Shown in pieces: positions 10,376-20,544 of a stretch of 64,000 nucleotides of DNA (position 1 is the stretch's first letter; every line of letters starts with the position of its first letter). A model generated the notes under the pieces. It was not told the origin of the DNA and did no database searches. It saw only the letters and a list, made by a program, of their open reading frames with translations. The stretch is taken from contig JAKSZT010054458.1 of NCBI GenBank assembly GCA_026826555.1, positions 4,167,192 to 4,231,191 on the forward strand, given 5' to 3'. The DNA is from Tolypeutes matacus (taxonomy: Eukaryota; Chordata; Mammalia; Cingulata; Chlamyphoridae). Position numbers and translations under genes: made by a program.

Positions 10376-11755
10376 ACATTTCACAGTTCTTGACAGGGGC
10401 TAAAGGTTTGTCACTTTCTTTAATCTTCTCAAAGAACCAGCCTTTTGTTTTGTTAATTTTTTCTAGTGTTTTCTTATTTTCAATTTCATTTAGCTCTGCT
10501 CTAATATTTGTTATTTCCTTCTTTCTGCTTGCTTTGGAATTAGTTTGTTGTTCTTTTTCTAATTCTTCCAGGTGTGCAGTTAGGGCTTTGATTTTAGCTC
10601 TTTCTTCTTTTTTAATATAGGCATTTATGGCTATAAATTTCCTTCTCAGCACTGCTTTTGCTGAATCTGATAGGTTTTGATATGTTGTGTTGTCATTTTA
10701 ATTTGCTTCAAGGTAGTTCTTGATTAATTTTGCAATTTCTTCCTTGTCCCACCAATTGTCTAAAAGTGTCCTATTTAACTTCCATACCTTTGTGCCTGTT
10801 TTGATTCTCTGCCTCTTACTGATATCCACCTTCATTCCATGGTCATCAGAGAAATTACTTTGCATAATTTCACACTTTCTGAATTTGTTGAGAGTTGTTT
10901 TGTGACCTAGCATGGGTTCTATCCTGGAGAATGATCCATATGCAATTGAGAAAAATGTATATCCTACCGTATTTGGGTGTAATGTTCTGTATATGTCTAT
11001 TAGGTCTAAATCCTCTAACATATTATTCAAGATCCCTGTTTCTTTATTGACCCTCTGTCATGATGTTCTAATGGTGATAATGGTGCATTAATGTTCCCCA
11101 GTATAATTGTAGAGGCGTCTATTTCTCCACTTAGTTATTCCAATGATTTCCTCATATATTTTTGGGGTACCCTGGTTAAACACATGTTTATGATTGTTCT
11201 TTCTTCTTGATAGATTATCCTTTTGATTAATATGTAGTTTTCTGCTTTGCCTCTTACAAACTTTTTTGCATTTAAAGTCTATTTTGTCCAATATTAGATT
11301 AGCTAATTCCGCTTTTTTTGGTTATTATTTGCATGTAAAAATGTTTTCCAACCATTCACTCTCAACCTCTTTGTACCCCTGGGTCCAAGGTGAGTTTCTT
11401 GTAGACAGTATATAAATAGGTCATATTTCCTTATCATTTATGCCAATCTGTGTTTCTTAATTGGAAAGTTTAATCCCGTTTAAGCATTTAATGTTATTAC
11501 TGTTAAGGAGTTACTTACATTAATGACATTTCTTTTAGGTTTATATATGTCACATTATGCTTTTATTTCTGCTTTCATCTTTTTAGTTTTTCTTACCAAT
11601 AGTCTACCTCCTGCACTCTTCTCAAACCCTCTTTCTCTTGTCTTTTCTGTCCAAACTGCAGAAAACCCTTTTATATTTTTAATAGGGCATGTTTCTTGTT
11701 GTCAAGCTTCTTAATTTCTGTTTATCTGTGAATATACTGAACTCTCCCTCTTTTT
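10376..11755 (-). pseudogene. L1 fragment: end of ORF1 and ORF2 endonuclease region
   Basis: On the reverse strand this carries the junction of the two L1 genes. From 11755 down to about 11530 lies the C-terminal tail of ORF1, and from about 11480 to 10376 the first third of ORF2. ORF2 encodes the endonuclease and reverse transcriptase for target-primed insertion. Open pieces are 11291-11088, 11030-10698 (with SNFSDDHGMK of the endonuclease C-terminus) and 10652-10365 (the lysine- and glutamate-rich linker before RT). Stops separate them. The matching forward copy is 20330-21600. The fragment stops before the polymerase domain, so it is truncated at its 3' end, by deletion rather than by normal insertion. 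Confidence 0.85.
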
Positions 11756-11970
11756 AATTTAAAAAAAAAATTTAAGTGCTTTATTTTTTATTTTTATTTT
11801 TTATTATTATTTTATTTTTTTTTTATCTCTCTTTTTTTTATTTATTTTTTTTTATTATGGGTAAAAATCAAAATTCTCACAATACATACAAACATTTGTA
11901 AAATGATATATAAATATATATGCATATATGTGTATTTGCTTACAAAAATGTTATTTTATATATATATATA
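11756..11970. repeat. AT-rich low-complexity DNA
   Basis: Runs of T and A with short TA repeats. The right part, near 11955-11975, is probably the reversed A-rich tail of the L1 unit that follows. Confidence 0.7.
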
Positions 11971-13463
11971 TACATATATTTTAAGAGGTGCTTAGATTAC
12001 CTAAAATATTATACGGAACCCAAAGTGCTTTAGATTATATAATTGTTACATCAAAAAATATAGGGGATTCTCACATGACCCACCCATCTCCCTCCTATAC
12101 TTTCCAACATTATCACCATCTTTCATTAGTGTGGTACATTTGTTACAATTGATGAACACATATTGAAGTTTCTAACCATGGAACATAGTTTACATTATAG
12201 ATTACACTCTGCCCCACACAATTTTATAGGTTATGACAAAATGTATCATCATTGCAATGTCACACGGGAAATTCCAATGTCCTGAAAAGGCTCCATGTTA
12301 CACCTATTCTTCCCTCTCCCTCCCCTCAGAACCTCTGATGGCCACTTCCTTTATACCAATAATTCAAGTTCTTCTATTATTAGAATAATATTAAGTGTAT
12401 AATATAATAATAATGAGTCTACTTAGTCCATTGTTCATCTGCCAATCTTGAGAATCTGGGGATAGTGATGCTCACTCTGTTCCAAATTGAGAGAAGGCTT
12501 TGATTCCATGGAACAGATGGATGGAACTGTCTTGTTTGCAGTTGCAGACACTCTCTGTGCCTTGGGATAGGTGTTGTCCAACATCACCTCCTTGTTAGTT
12601 ATCCTGGGTGAGTCCAATGAACAGAACAAGGTGCTGCACTCTGCTGAGATTTAGGTCTCAACTAGCACATGAACAGACCAAAGATTTACATCTAGGGATA
12701 TATATTAAAGAAATATACTGCATTTATAGGTCAATTAAAAGGGCAGAAGAGCTATTTGTAGGGAAACTATAAATAAGTCTAACTTTGTTACACTGGTGAG
12801 CATAAATACCAATGTAAGGCCCACTGACGGGGTGCTGAATTCCTTCTTATAATGTCTAAATGTCTCTAGAGCCCTCAGGAGCCCTCCTCTTTGAAGCACG
12901 ATTTACTGTGGCAGTCAATGATATCCTGTTGAGATGTGCATAAACATAATTCTGGAATCACCTCCCGACTCACTTTGAAATTTCTTAGCCATAAAAACTC
13001 ATTTGTATTTAATATTTCTCCCTTGTGCTTAAGTTCTTTTTCCAGATGCATTGTTATTCAGATCTTGGTAATAATCCCTCAGTGCCAGAGTTCATCCCCA
13101 AGTGTCATGTCCCACACTGAGGGGAAAATAGTGAGTCTGCATTCTGAGTTTGGCTTAGAGAGAGACCACATTTGAACAACAAGTAGGCTTTCAGGAGCCA
13201 AGTTTTAGGCCATATATAATACTAGACTAAGGTTCAATTTCACAAAATAAGGTTCTTAAATACAATCATCAATATCAAGGGCCTAGCATAAAGGTCTGCC
13301 TTCCTTTATTAGATACTGCCCTTGGACTCAGGGGATTCTTGCCATCTTATTAGAGTATGTAACAGGACACCCCATGATGGGAATTCAATATTCTTTCAGT
13401 TATTATGTGGGTCTCCACCCACTGAGACAATGCCTGATGAACACTTGAATGTATTTATATGCC

Positions 13464-14250
13464 TTAGAAGCTTGCTGGATACAAAATTCATGACTGACAG
13501 GTTTTTTTCTTTTAGCACCTTAAGCTTGTCGTACCAGTGTCTTCTTGCCTCCATGGTTCCAGATGAGAAATCAGTGCTTAATCTTATCAAGCTTCCCTTG
13601 TATGTGATGGATCTCTTTTCTCTTGCTGCTTTAGTATTCTCTCTTTGTATTGAGCATTGCAAAATTTATAAGTATATGTCTCATGGTAGGGCTGTTAAGA
13701 TTTATACTGTTTGGGGTATGCTGCATTTCCTGGACATGTACATCCATGTCCCTCAAAAGAGTTGGGAAATTTTCAGCCATCATTTCCTCCAACACTCCTT
13801 CTGCTCTTTTTTCCTTCTCCTCTCCCTCTGAGATGCCTAAAATGAGTATGTTTGTGTGTTTCATGCTGTCATTCAATTCCATGTGTCCCTGCTGTATTTC
13901 TTGTTTTTATTTATTCATTCTACTATCTATCTGAGTTCAGATGTACTATCTTTGACATTACTAATTCTTCCCTCTGCCTGTTCAAATCTGCTGTAACATG
14001 CTTCCAGAGTACTTTTTATTTCTATGATTGTGCCATTCATCACCATCTGATCCATTATCTTTTTATGTATGTTTACAATTTCTTCAACAGGTTCCCCAAG
14101 TGTCTTTTTAATATCCTTTATCTCTTCCGTCACTTTATTATGTTAATTCATGATATTTGTTTGGACATACTTGATTAGTTGTTCCATATTCTGTATCTTC
14201 TCCTGTTTATTAGTTTTTTCATTAGACTGGGACATATTTTCTTGTTTCAT
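13464..14250 (-). pseudogene. L1 ORF1 remnant, last part missing
   Basis: L1 ORF1 encodes the RNA-binding trimer that packages L1 RNA. Three reverse-strand open pieces line up in order. 14133-13927 is the coiled coil. 13882-13631 is the RRM region, containing MAENFPTLLRDMD and GISEGEE. 13662-13464 is the C-terminal domain, with AAREKRSITYKG and FVSSKLL. After FVSSKLL (13465) the sequence changes at once into 3' UTR, so about the last 50-60 residues normally found in ORF1, and all of ORF2, are absent. The pieces are in different frames or separated by stops. The forward copy at 19523-20447 gives the same motifs with its full tail. Confidence 0.83.
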
Positions 14251-14259
14251 AGTATGGCT

Positions 14260-14942
14260 TGAAATTTTTTTTGATGTCTAAGTATCTGTTTATCTTGATG
14301 GGCTTATTTAGGTGGTTAGCTTCTCTTTCTTGTATAAGGCTTCATTTGTTTTTCTGCATGTGTGTGATTAACTTCCTTTTTGACACTTGGATCCTCTCAT
14401 TCTATATCCTTTGGTTGTTGTGTTCCTTTGAAAAATGTTAAGACCATAGTAAAGGAAAGCTACAAGAAGACAAAAAGAATAATAATAATAAAAATAGAAA
14501 AAGACTCATACAAGAGCCAGGAAATAAATAAGTAATAAAAGTAAGTAATCATTAAAAATGCAAAAGTATAGGAATAAAAATGGTGGAATAAAAAAATAAA
14601 TAAGAGAAAAATAGAATAAAATAAAAGGCCAGAAAGATGAGAATATTTTTTAAAAATAGAGAGAAAAAGAAAAAATGAAACCAAACATGAAAAGTTGGAA
14701 TGAAAGAGAAGCAATGGAAAAAGGAAAAATGAAAAAAAGAAAAAGAAATAAAGGAAGGTTTTCCTTTGACCTCTATGTCTTTCCATCCTTCTCTCTCCTG
14801 GATGATGTGAAGCACTCGTTTGATTTGCAGATCCCTAAAGCAGCTCCCTTGGAAAGCTTTTTGAACTTCCTTTACTGTTTTCTTGAGAGATTCAAACTCT
14901 GTCTACCTACTTTGATGCCATCTTCCCATAATGGGACTTTTT
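14260..14942 (-). other. L1 5' UTR of the ORF2-less unit
   Basis: Read on the reverse strand it begins AAGATGGCATC, continues with a unique part and then a pyrimidine-rich part (14460-14760) before ORF1. The long phenylalanine-rich open frames here are by-products of this biased composition. Confidence 0.65.
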
Positions 14943-15320
14943 AAACAAAAATTATAGTGAATCTGTATAAGGAATATCACGCAGTTATTTAAAAAGCAAA
15001 AGATGGAAAACACACAAATGTACTATATATACATTTAAATATAACAGTTTTTGATATATTTTAAATAAGTTATATTTTATAGTCTTTAAATATAACAGTT
15101 TTATCATATGCTTATTTGATATTTATCTTTGAGATAATATGAAATATACAAGTATATAAGATATACAAAAAAGGATTAGCTATATTTTGTAATAACATTG
15201 GGATTTGAGGGTTGCAGGGTGAATGACAGTGTTTATTTTCAATTTATAGACTGATTGCTTTCAAATGTTGATCAGGATCATGTATTTTATAATAATTTCT
15301 AGCTAATAAAAAGCAATATT
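14943..15320. other. AT-rich spacer, nothing recognised
   Basis: Very AT-rich, with repeated TTTAAATATAACAGTTTT at about 15034 and 15087. No coding region or known repeat is seen. Confidence 0.5.
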
Positions 15321-16012
15321 ATAAAGTCTTCATTAGTGTGTATTAGTCAGGGTTCTCTCGGGAAACAGAGTCAACAGGAGGTATCTGTCAATAATATGAG
15401 ATTTTATAAGAGTCTCTCACATGACTGTGGGGATGCACAAGTCCATGTTCTGCAGGCAGGCTGCAAACCAAGGCCTCTGGTGAAAGTCCAATGAAAGGTC
15501 TTTGATGAGTTTCTGGGAGAAGTTGGCTGTCCAAAGATGAGCTGGGAAATTCTCTCTGAATGTTGATATCACTTCCACTTTTAAAGCATCAACTGATTGG
15601 ATAAAAGCCTCATCCATTGCTGATGCAATCTCCCTGATTGATGCAAATATAATCGGCCATCCACACAGTAAACTCACTGTTGACCGAAGTCCATAAATGC
15701 TCTTGTATTACAATTAGCCCAGTGCTTGCTTGACCAAACACCTGGACACAATTACCTGGCCGAGTTGACACATTAGCCTAACCATCACAGTGTGGTACAT
15801 TCATTGCAATTGATGAACACATTTTGGAACATTGTCACTAAGCATGGATAACAGTTTATCTTGTAGTTTACACTCTCTCCCACCCAATTCTGTAGGTTTT
15901 GGCAGGATATATAATGGCCTGAATCTGTCATTTCAATGTCATACTGGAACAATCCTAAAGCCTGAAAATGCCCCTGCATTACGCCTGTTTTTCCATCTCC
16001 CAGCCGTCAGAA
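15321..16012 (-). mobile_element. L1 3' UTR fragment split by a solo LTR
   Basis: The right part (15790-16012) matches the reversed L1 3' UTR at 12120-12340. Its left part is the few bases TTCATTAGTG before the LTR at 15339. In intact copies CATTAGTGTGGTACATT is continuous, which shows where the LTR entered. Confidence 0.8.
15339..15789 (-). repeat. Solo LTR of ERV-L (type A), reversed
   Basis: It starts TGTATTAGTCAGGG and ends CTAACCATCACA, the exact reverse of the type A LTR ends. There is no internal sequence, so it is a solo LTR left by recombination between two LTRs. The 86-residue frame in it (15417-15677) is only LTR sequence. Confidence 0.88.
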
Positions 16013-17234
16013 CCTATAAATTCTAAGTTTAAATTTTATGTTTGAAAATCTCTATGCTATGTTTGAACTGAACCTATAATGAAATATAAAAATACTATTT
16101 TAAAAAACCTTAAACTAGAATGCAAATAAACATTGACAGTCATAATTTGGAATGTGGATGTGTGGAATTTTTATTAAAACATATTTAAACTATTAACTCT
16201 AAAATTTTTATGGGGAAATTTACCAGAGATTCTGTCTTCACATGTAAGCTTGGACATCCATATGGCTTTCCATTGTGTATGTGTGTGTGCTGCCCTGATA
16301 TAAAACCATAAAAAATGTACCATAATCATGATGTTTTTTTGTTTAACATTAACCAAGTGTTATTTGATTCATCTCTCTACAATGTTTGGTGTGTCTACCG
16401 TAACTCCATCATCCACTGAAAATAGCATAATCAGAAGTGGGCTCAGAAGACATAAAAACAAAAGAAACTCACCTTAGGAGAGATGTTAGAGTTCCAACAT
16501 GTCTTTTAAAACATTGCATTCTTGCTGCAGAACATCTCCAATAGAGGCATTCTGAAAAATCATAAATAAATAAGTGAAGATAAGGCATTCTCCAAAAGGA
16601 AATAAGTTTGAACAGAAAATATTTGTCAGATGTCTAAAAGAGGAGATGACCAGATACAAGTAGAAAAAGGTTAATTGAAGATGCTAAAATATTTGGGAGT
16701 AATATATCTGATTAAATTAACTAAATTATTTTAATAAATTATTTTCTATTATGAACTGACTGACCATTATATTTTGATAATGTGTAGATCAGATAATGCT
16801 ATTTTAGACTTCTCTTGATGATTATTTTTTTTCTTTTAGGAGGTTATTACTTTCTGAAGATGATTTACAAGTAGCATTCTCTGGCCATGAAAAACCTTCA
16901 GTTAATTGGCTTTTGTACAGGGGGTGTTATTATCTCATTATCAAGTTATCTTTTTGGTTTTTATTTAATTCTTACAAGTTATTTATTTATTACAATTGAC
17001 CCACAGTAAAATTTCTTAATTATTTTAGATGGCACTATTATTAACACTAATGCATTTTCTGATGAATTTATTCCTGAAAAAAAAAAAAAAACTTAATTTA
17101 CATTTGCTCTTCAAAAGCACAGGCTGAAAGGAATATGTTCTAAGTTGTGAAAATTGGCAATAAAATTGTTAGTTTTGCCTTGGTCAAATGTACCCTTGGA
17201 GACTTGATTTTCATATCTGTAAAATTAAAGAGTC
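16013..17234. other. Unique AT-rich DNA
   Basis: No gene and no recognisable repeat apart from an A run near 17078-17092. Confidence 0.5.
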
Positions 17235-17680
17235 TGTGGTGGTTAGGAACTGTAAGTACCCTAGAAAATTATGTTGTTAAAACTTATCCATTCCTGTGGG
17301 TGTAAACCTTTTGTAAGTAGGGTATGTGGATTAGGTTACTTCAGTTTAGGTGTGCCCAGGGTGGGTTTTAATCATCTTACTGGAGTCCTTTATAAATGGA
17401 ATGAATACAGAGAAAGAGAGAGAGAAAACCACGAAAGGAAGAAGCTGAAAGCAATGAAACCCAGAAAAGAAGGGAGAGATCAACAGGTGCTGCCATGTGC
17501 CTTGCTATGTGGCAGAGGAGACAAGGATTGCTGGCATCCAGTCTTTGGGAAGAAGGAGAAGCCTTTGTGATTCCTTGATTTGGAGTTTTTCTCAGCCTCA
17601 AAACAATAAGCTAAAAAATTCCCATTGTTAAGCTAACCCCGTTCAAGGTTTTTGTTTTCAGCAGCCAAGGAAATAAAACA
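17235..17680 (+). repeat. MaLR (MLT1-like) LTR, forward
   Basis: It starts TGTGGTGGTTAGGAACTG and ends with the TTTTGTTTTCAGCAGCC pattern. The same family is seen at 38092-39580 (split), 46984-47430 (reversed) and 47731-48145. Shared landmarks are GGTGTAAACC...TTGTAAGTAGG and CCATGTGCCTTGC. The ERV-L MaLR group is the best match. The 99-residue open frame inside is not a gene. Confidence 0.7.
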
Positions 17681-17850
17681 GAGTACCTCTAGAACTTCTG
17701 TATTTCTGTTGGGTCATGCTTATATATAATGAAAATAATAAAGGATTTAAAAATTAACTTTTTAGCTCAATAATTGGTACAAGGTAGCTGTGAGTTTTTG
17801 TTCAAAAATTCTATTATAGATATCAGTTTCTTTAAAAATGGAATCAATGG

Positions 17851-19522
17851 AGGGGGCAAGATGGCATCAGTTTAGACGGGCTCTTGCTGACTTACACTCT
17901 GAGGATGGATGATTGGGGATGGGGTACTGCCCAGGGATGTGTGCTGGGGGCTCATGGAGCGAGAACCTTGGGGACAGCAGTCTGAAAGGAGCTGGATGGA
18001 GTGGATTGCTCGGGAGAGATTCGTGAGTTTTTCCCCTGCCTGTGGTGGTTAGCACAGACGGCTGAACCCCACCCTCAGGGAAAAAGGCTCTTTTGAGCTG
18101 CAACTACCGCTGGCAAACCCGGTGAGAGGGAGTGTTCTCTGAGAGTGGGAGAGTTCTGGCGAAGGGTTGAGAGGGGTTTCTTTTCTGTGGATTTGGCTGC
18201 CTGGACCCCGTCATAGCTTTGGGGAGCAGATAAGCCAGCTTGAAGCAGCGCCAGGCTGAGGGGAGAGGCAAATCTACTGAGGAAACCTGATTTACCCAGC
18301 AGCCCAGTGACATTGAGGCTTGGCTCCAGAGAGGGCAGAGTCAGCTATTTTTACCGTTCTACACTGACAAGCATCAGAGCTTCAGCTTCCCTGGGGAGGC
18401 CAGGAAGTGAGAAGTCCTTGATTAGTTACCAGAGGCCTAGTTAGGGTCCTCTTGGTGAAGGGGGCAGTCTAGAAAAGGACTTCTTTTGGATCCTTATTCT
18501 GTGAAAAAAAAAAAAAAAGAAAGAAAGAAAGAAAGAAAATAAACAGCCACTTTAAAAGATAAAAAATGAATTTTTCTTTTTAATTTAGTTTAATAGCTAA
18601 AATCTGCCTCAAAACCTGCAGCTAGAACCTTGCAGTGCAATTGATTGATGAACACAAGCAGGCTGAGAAGTTCCACAAGGTCACAAGAAGGAACACTGTT
18701 CTTCCTTAGCTTTGTTTGACTGCTTGCTTGTGTGATTGCTTGGTTTTTATTTGTTTATTTGTTATCTCTTGCTTTTCTTTCCTCTTTCCTCGGCCCCCTT
18801 TCTTTTTTCTTTCTTTTTTTTTTTTTTTAATTAGATGCTGCTGACTTGTCTTTTCTTTTCTGTGCTTCTTCTACAGTGATTTCCCATTATCTGTCTATAT
18901 TCATTTTGTCTCCCAAGCTACCTCTTTTCCTTCCCTCATCTTTCTGCCTTCTGCTTTCTGTTGTGGTTCTTACATACCACATTTTTTCATTAGCCCACAA
19001 TGTAAGGGTGAATTTCTATTCTATCTATTATGTTTTCTTCTTTTTAAATTAATATTAACTTTTTCCTTTCAGCCCTTTCTTTACTCTTTCTCTCCCACCT
19101 CATCATTCTAGCTTTCTAAATCATTGTATATATATTCCTCTATTTGGTTTCCCAGTCCATTGTAGGTACTCCACTTTTTTCCTATTACTTTACACTGCCT
19201 ACATGAGTTACATGTTCATTTTACTAAGTCTTATATGGACCCTCTTCTAACTTTTATCAATATTACTATTATCCTTCTTCCTTTCTCACAACTTTAGATT
19301 CCTCTTGCCCTAATCTTTTGCCTTCTGCAGAACATAGAAAGAAGCCAGGAAATAAAATAAAAAGAAAAGAGTCTCAAAGAGAAAACTTAAAACACACAGA
19401 ACCACCAGCTAAATAAAACTCTAGAGCAGAGAGAGAAGCAAATCAACTGAATAACCCATCAAGATTTTTTGATGACTAGAGGTCAACAAAAAATTAAAAA
19501 CCACACTGAGAAACAGGAAGAC
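17851..19522 (+). promoter_or_regulatory. L1 5' UTR (internal promoter region)
   Basis: The first 650 bases are GC-richer than the surroundings, as in L1 promoters, and start with CAAGATGGC, which resembles a YY1 site (as in human L1). Then follow an A15 and GAAA run (18503-18540) and a pyrimidine-rich part at 18760-19300. No promoter activity can be read from sequence alone. Confidence 0.75.
18503..18540 (+). repeat. A-run and GAAA microsatellite
   Basis: An A run is followed by about five GAAA units within the L1 5' UTR. Confidence 0.85.
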
Positions 19523-20447
19523 ATGAACCAGTCCAATGAACAAACTAAAAATCTGGAAGAGATACAGAACATCGAATAACTAATCAAAGCTTTCCAAACC
19601 AATATCATGGACCAACTTAATGAAGTGAAGGAAGAGATTAAAGATATTAAGAATACACTGGGAGAATATACTGAAGAAATTGCAAACATACGTAAAAAGA
19701 TAAAGGATATGATGGTGATCAGTGGCACAATCCAAGAAATCAAAAAAGAAGCTGGATTCACATAATAACAGATTTGAACAAGCTGAATAGAGAATTAGTG
19801 ATGTGGAAGACAATACATCTGAAATCAAACAGATAGTAGAACAGATAGACTAAAAGATAAAAAAATCCAGCAGGGACTCCAGGATTTAACCGACAAAATA
19901 AAATGCACAAAGATCTGCATTATGTGCATTCTAGAAGGAGAGGAGAAGGGAAAGGGAACAGAAGGAGTGTTGAAGAAAATTATGGCTGAAAACTTCCCAA
20001 CCCTATTGAGAGAGATGGATGTGCAGATCCAAGAAGCATAGTGCACCCCAAACAGTATAAATCCCAACAGGCCATCTCCAAGACATATACTTGTCAAAAT
20101 TTCCAATGGTCAAGACAAAGAGAAAATATTCAAAGCAGCAAGAGAAAAGAGAACCATCACATACAAGGGAAGCACAATAAGATTATGTGCTGATTTCTCA
20201 TCTGAAACCATGAAGGCAAGAAGACAGTGGCATGACATACTCAAAGTATTAAAGAAAAAAACTCCCAGCCACGTATTCTCTATCCAGCAATACTGGCATT
20301 CAAAAATTATGGAGAGTTCAAAATATTCACAGATAAACAGAAATTAAGAGAGTATGCCAAAAAGAAAGTTGCTCTTCAAGAAATACTAAAGGAAGTTCTA
20401 CAAGTTGAATGGAAAAAACAAGGGAGAAAGAGTTGGAGGAGAGTTTA
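19523..20447 (+). pseudogene. L1 ORF1 remnant
   Basis: The ATG at 19523 begins MNQSNEQTKNLEE, the N-terminal coiled coil, which continues with NEVKEEIKDIKNTLGEY. After stops near 19580 and 19760 come the RRM part (LEGEEKGKGTEG, KKIMAENFPTLLREMD) and the C-terminal domain (RHILVKISNGQDKEKI, AAREKRTITYKG, ARRQWHDILKV), ending with the tail KIMESSKYSQINRN. ORF1 protein binds L1 RNA as a trimer and chaperones target-primed reverse transcription. At least five stops interrupt the frame. The start was chosen by the motif order, because upstream sequence is non-coding. The tail after 20280 is the part missing from the unit at 11971-14942. Confidence 0.85.
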
Positions 20448-20544
20448 AAAACAACTAAAAAAAACAAAAACAGAAACAAAACAACATATGACATACATTA
20501 ACCCAGAGAAAATATGGCTGAAGTAAGAAATTCATTGCAAGTAA

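Larger units (their letters stand above)
11971..14942 (-). mobile_element. L1 unit with ORF1 fused to 3' UTR, no ORF2
   Basis: This reverse-strand element has an L1 5' end near 14940 (GGGAAGATGGCATC), a 5' UTR, most of ORF1 and then, without ORF2, the long L1 3' UTR from about 13464 to its end at about 11971. The 3' UTR matches the forward copy at 24880-26335, for example the CTAAGCCAAACTCAG and GGGACATGAC blocks. Both ends look complete, so this may be a mobilised ORF1-only unit, as in the HAL1 (half-L1) elements of mammals. Deletion after insertion is the alternative. The motif ACAAAAAT lies beside both ends (11942 and 14945) and could be part of a target duplication. Confidence 0.72.

Noticed and set aside
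13322..13831. A 169-residue plus-strand gene
   Set aside because: It is the reverse complement of L1 ORF1 and 3' UTR; the reverse strand shows the real motifs.
14460..14815. Phenylalanine-rich membrane proteins
   Set aside because: These are artefacts of the pyrimidine-rich L1 5' UTR.
17271..17570. A 99-residue charged protein
   Set aside because: It lies in a MaLR LTR whose copies elsewhere do not keep the frame.
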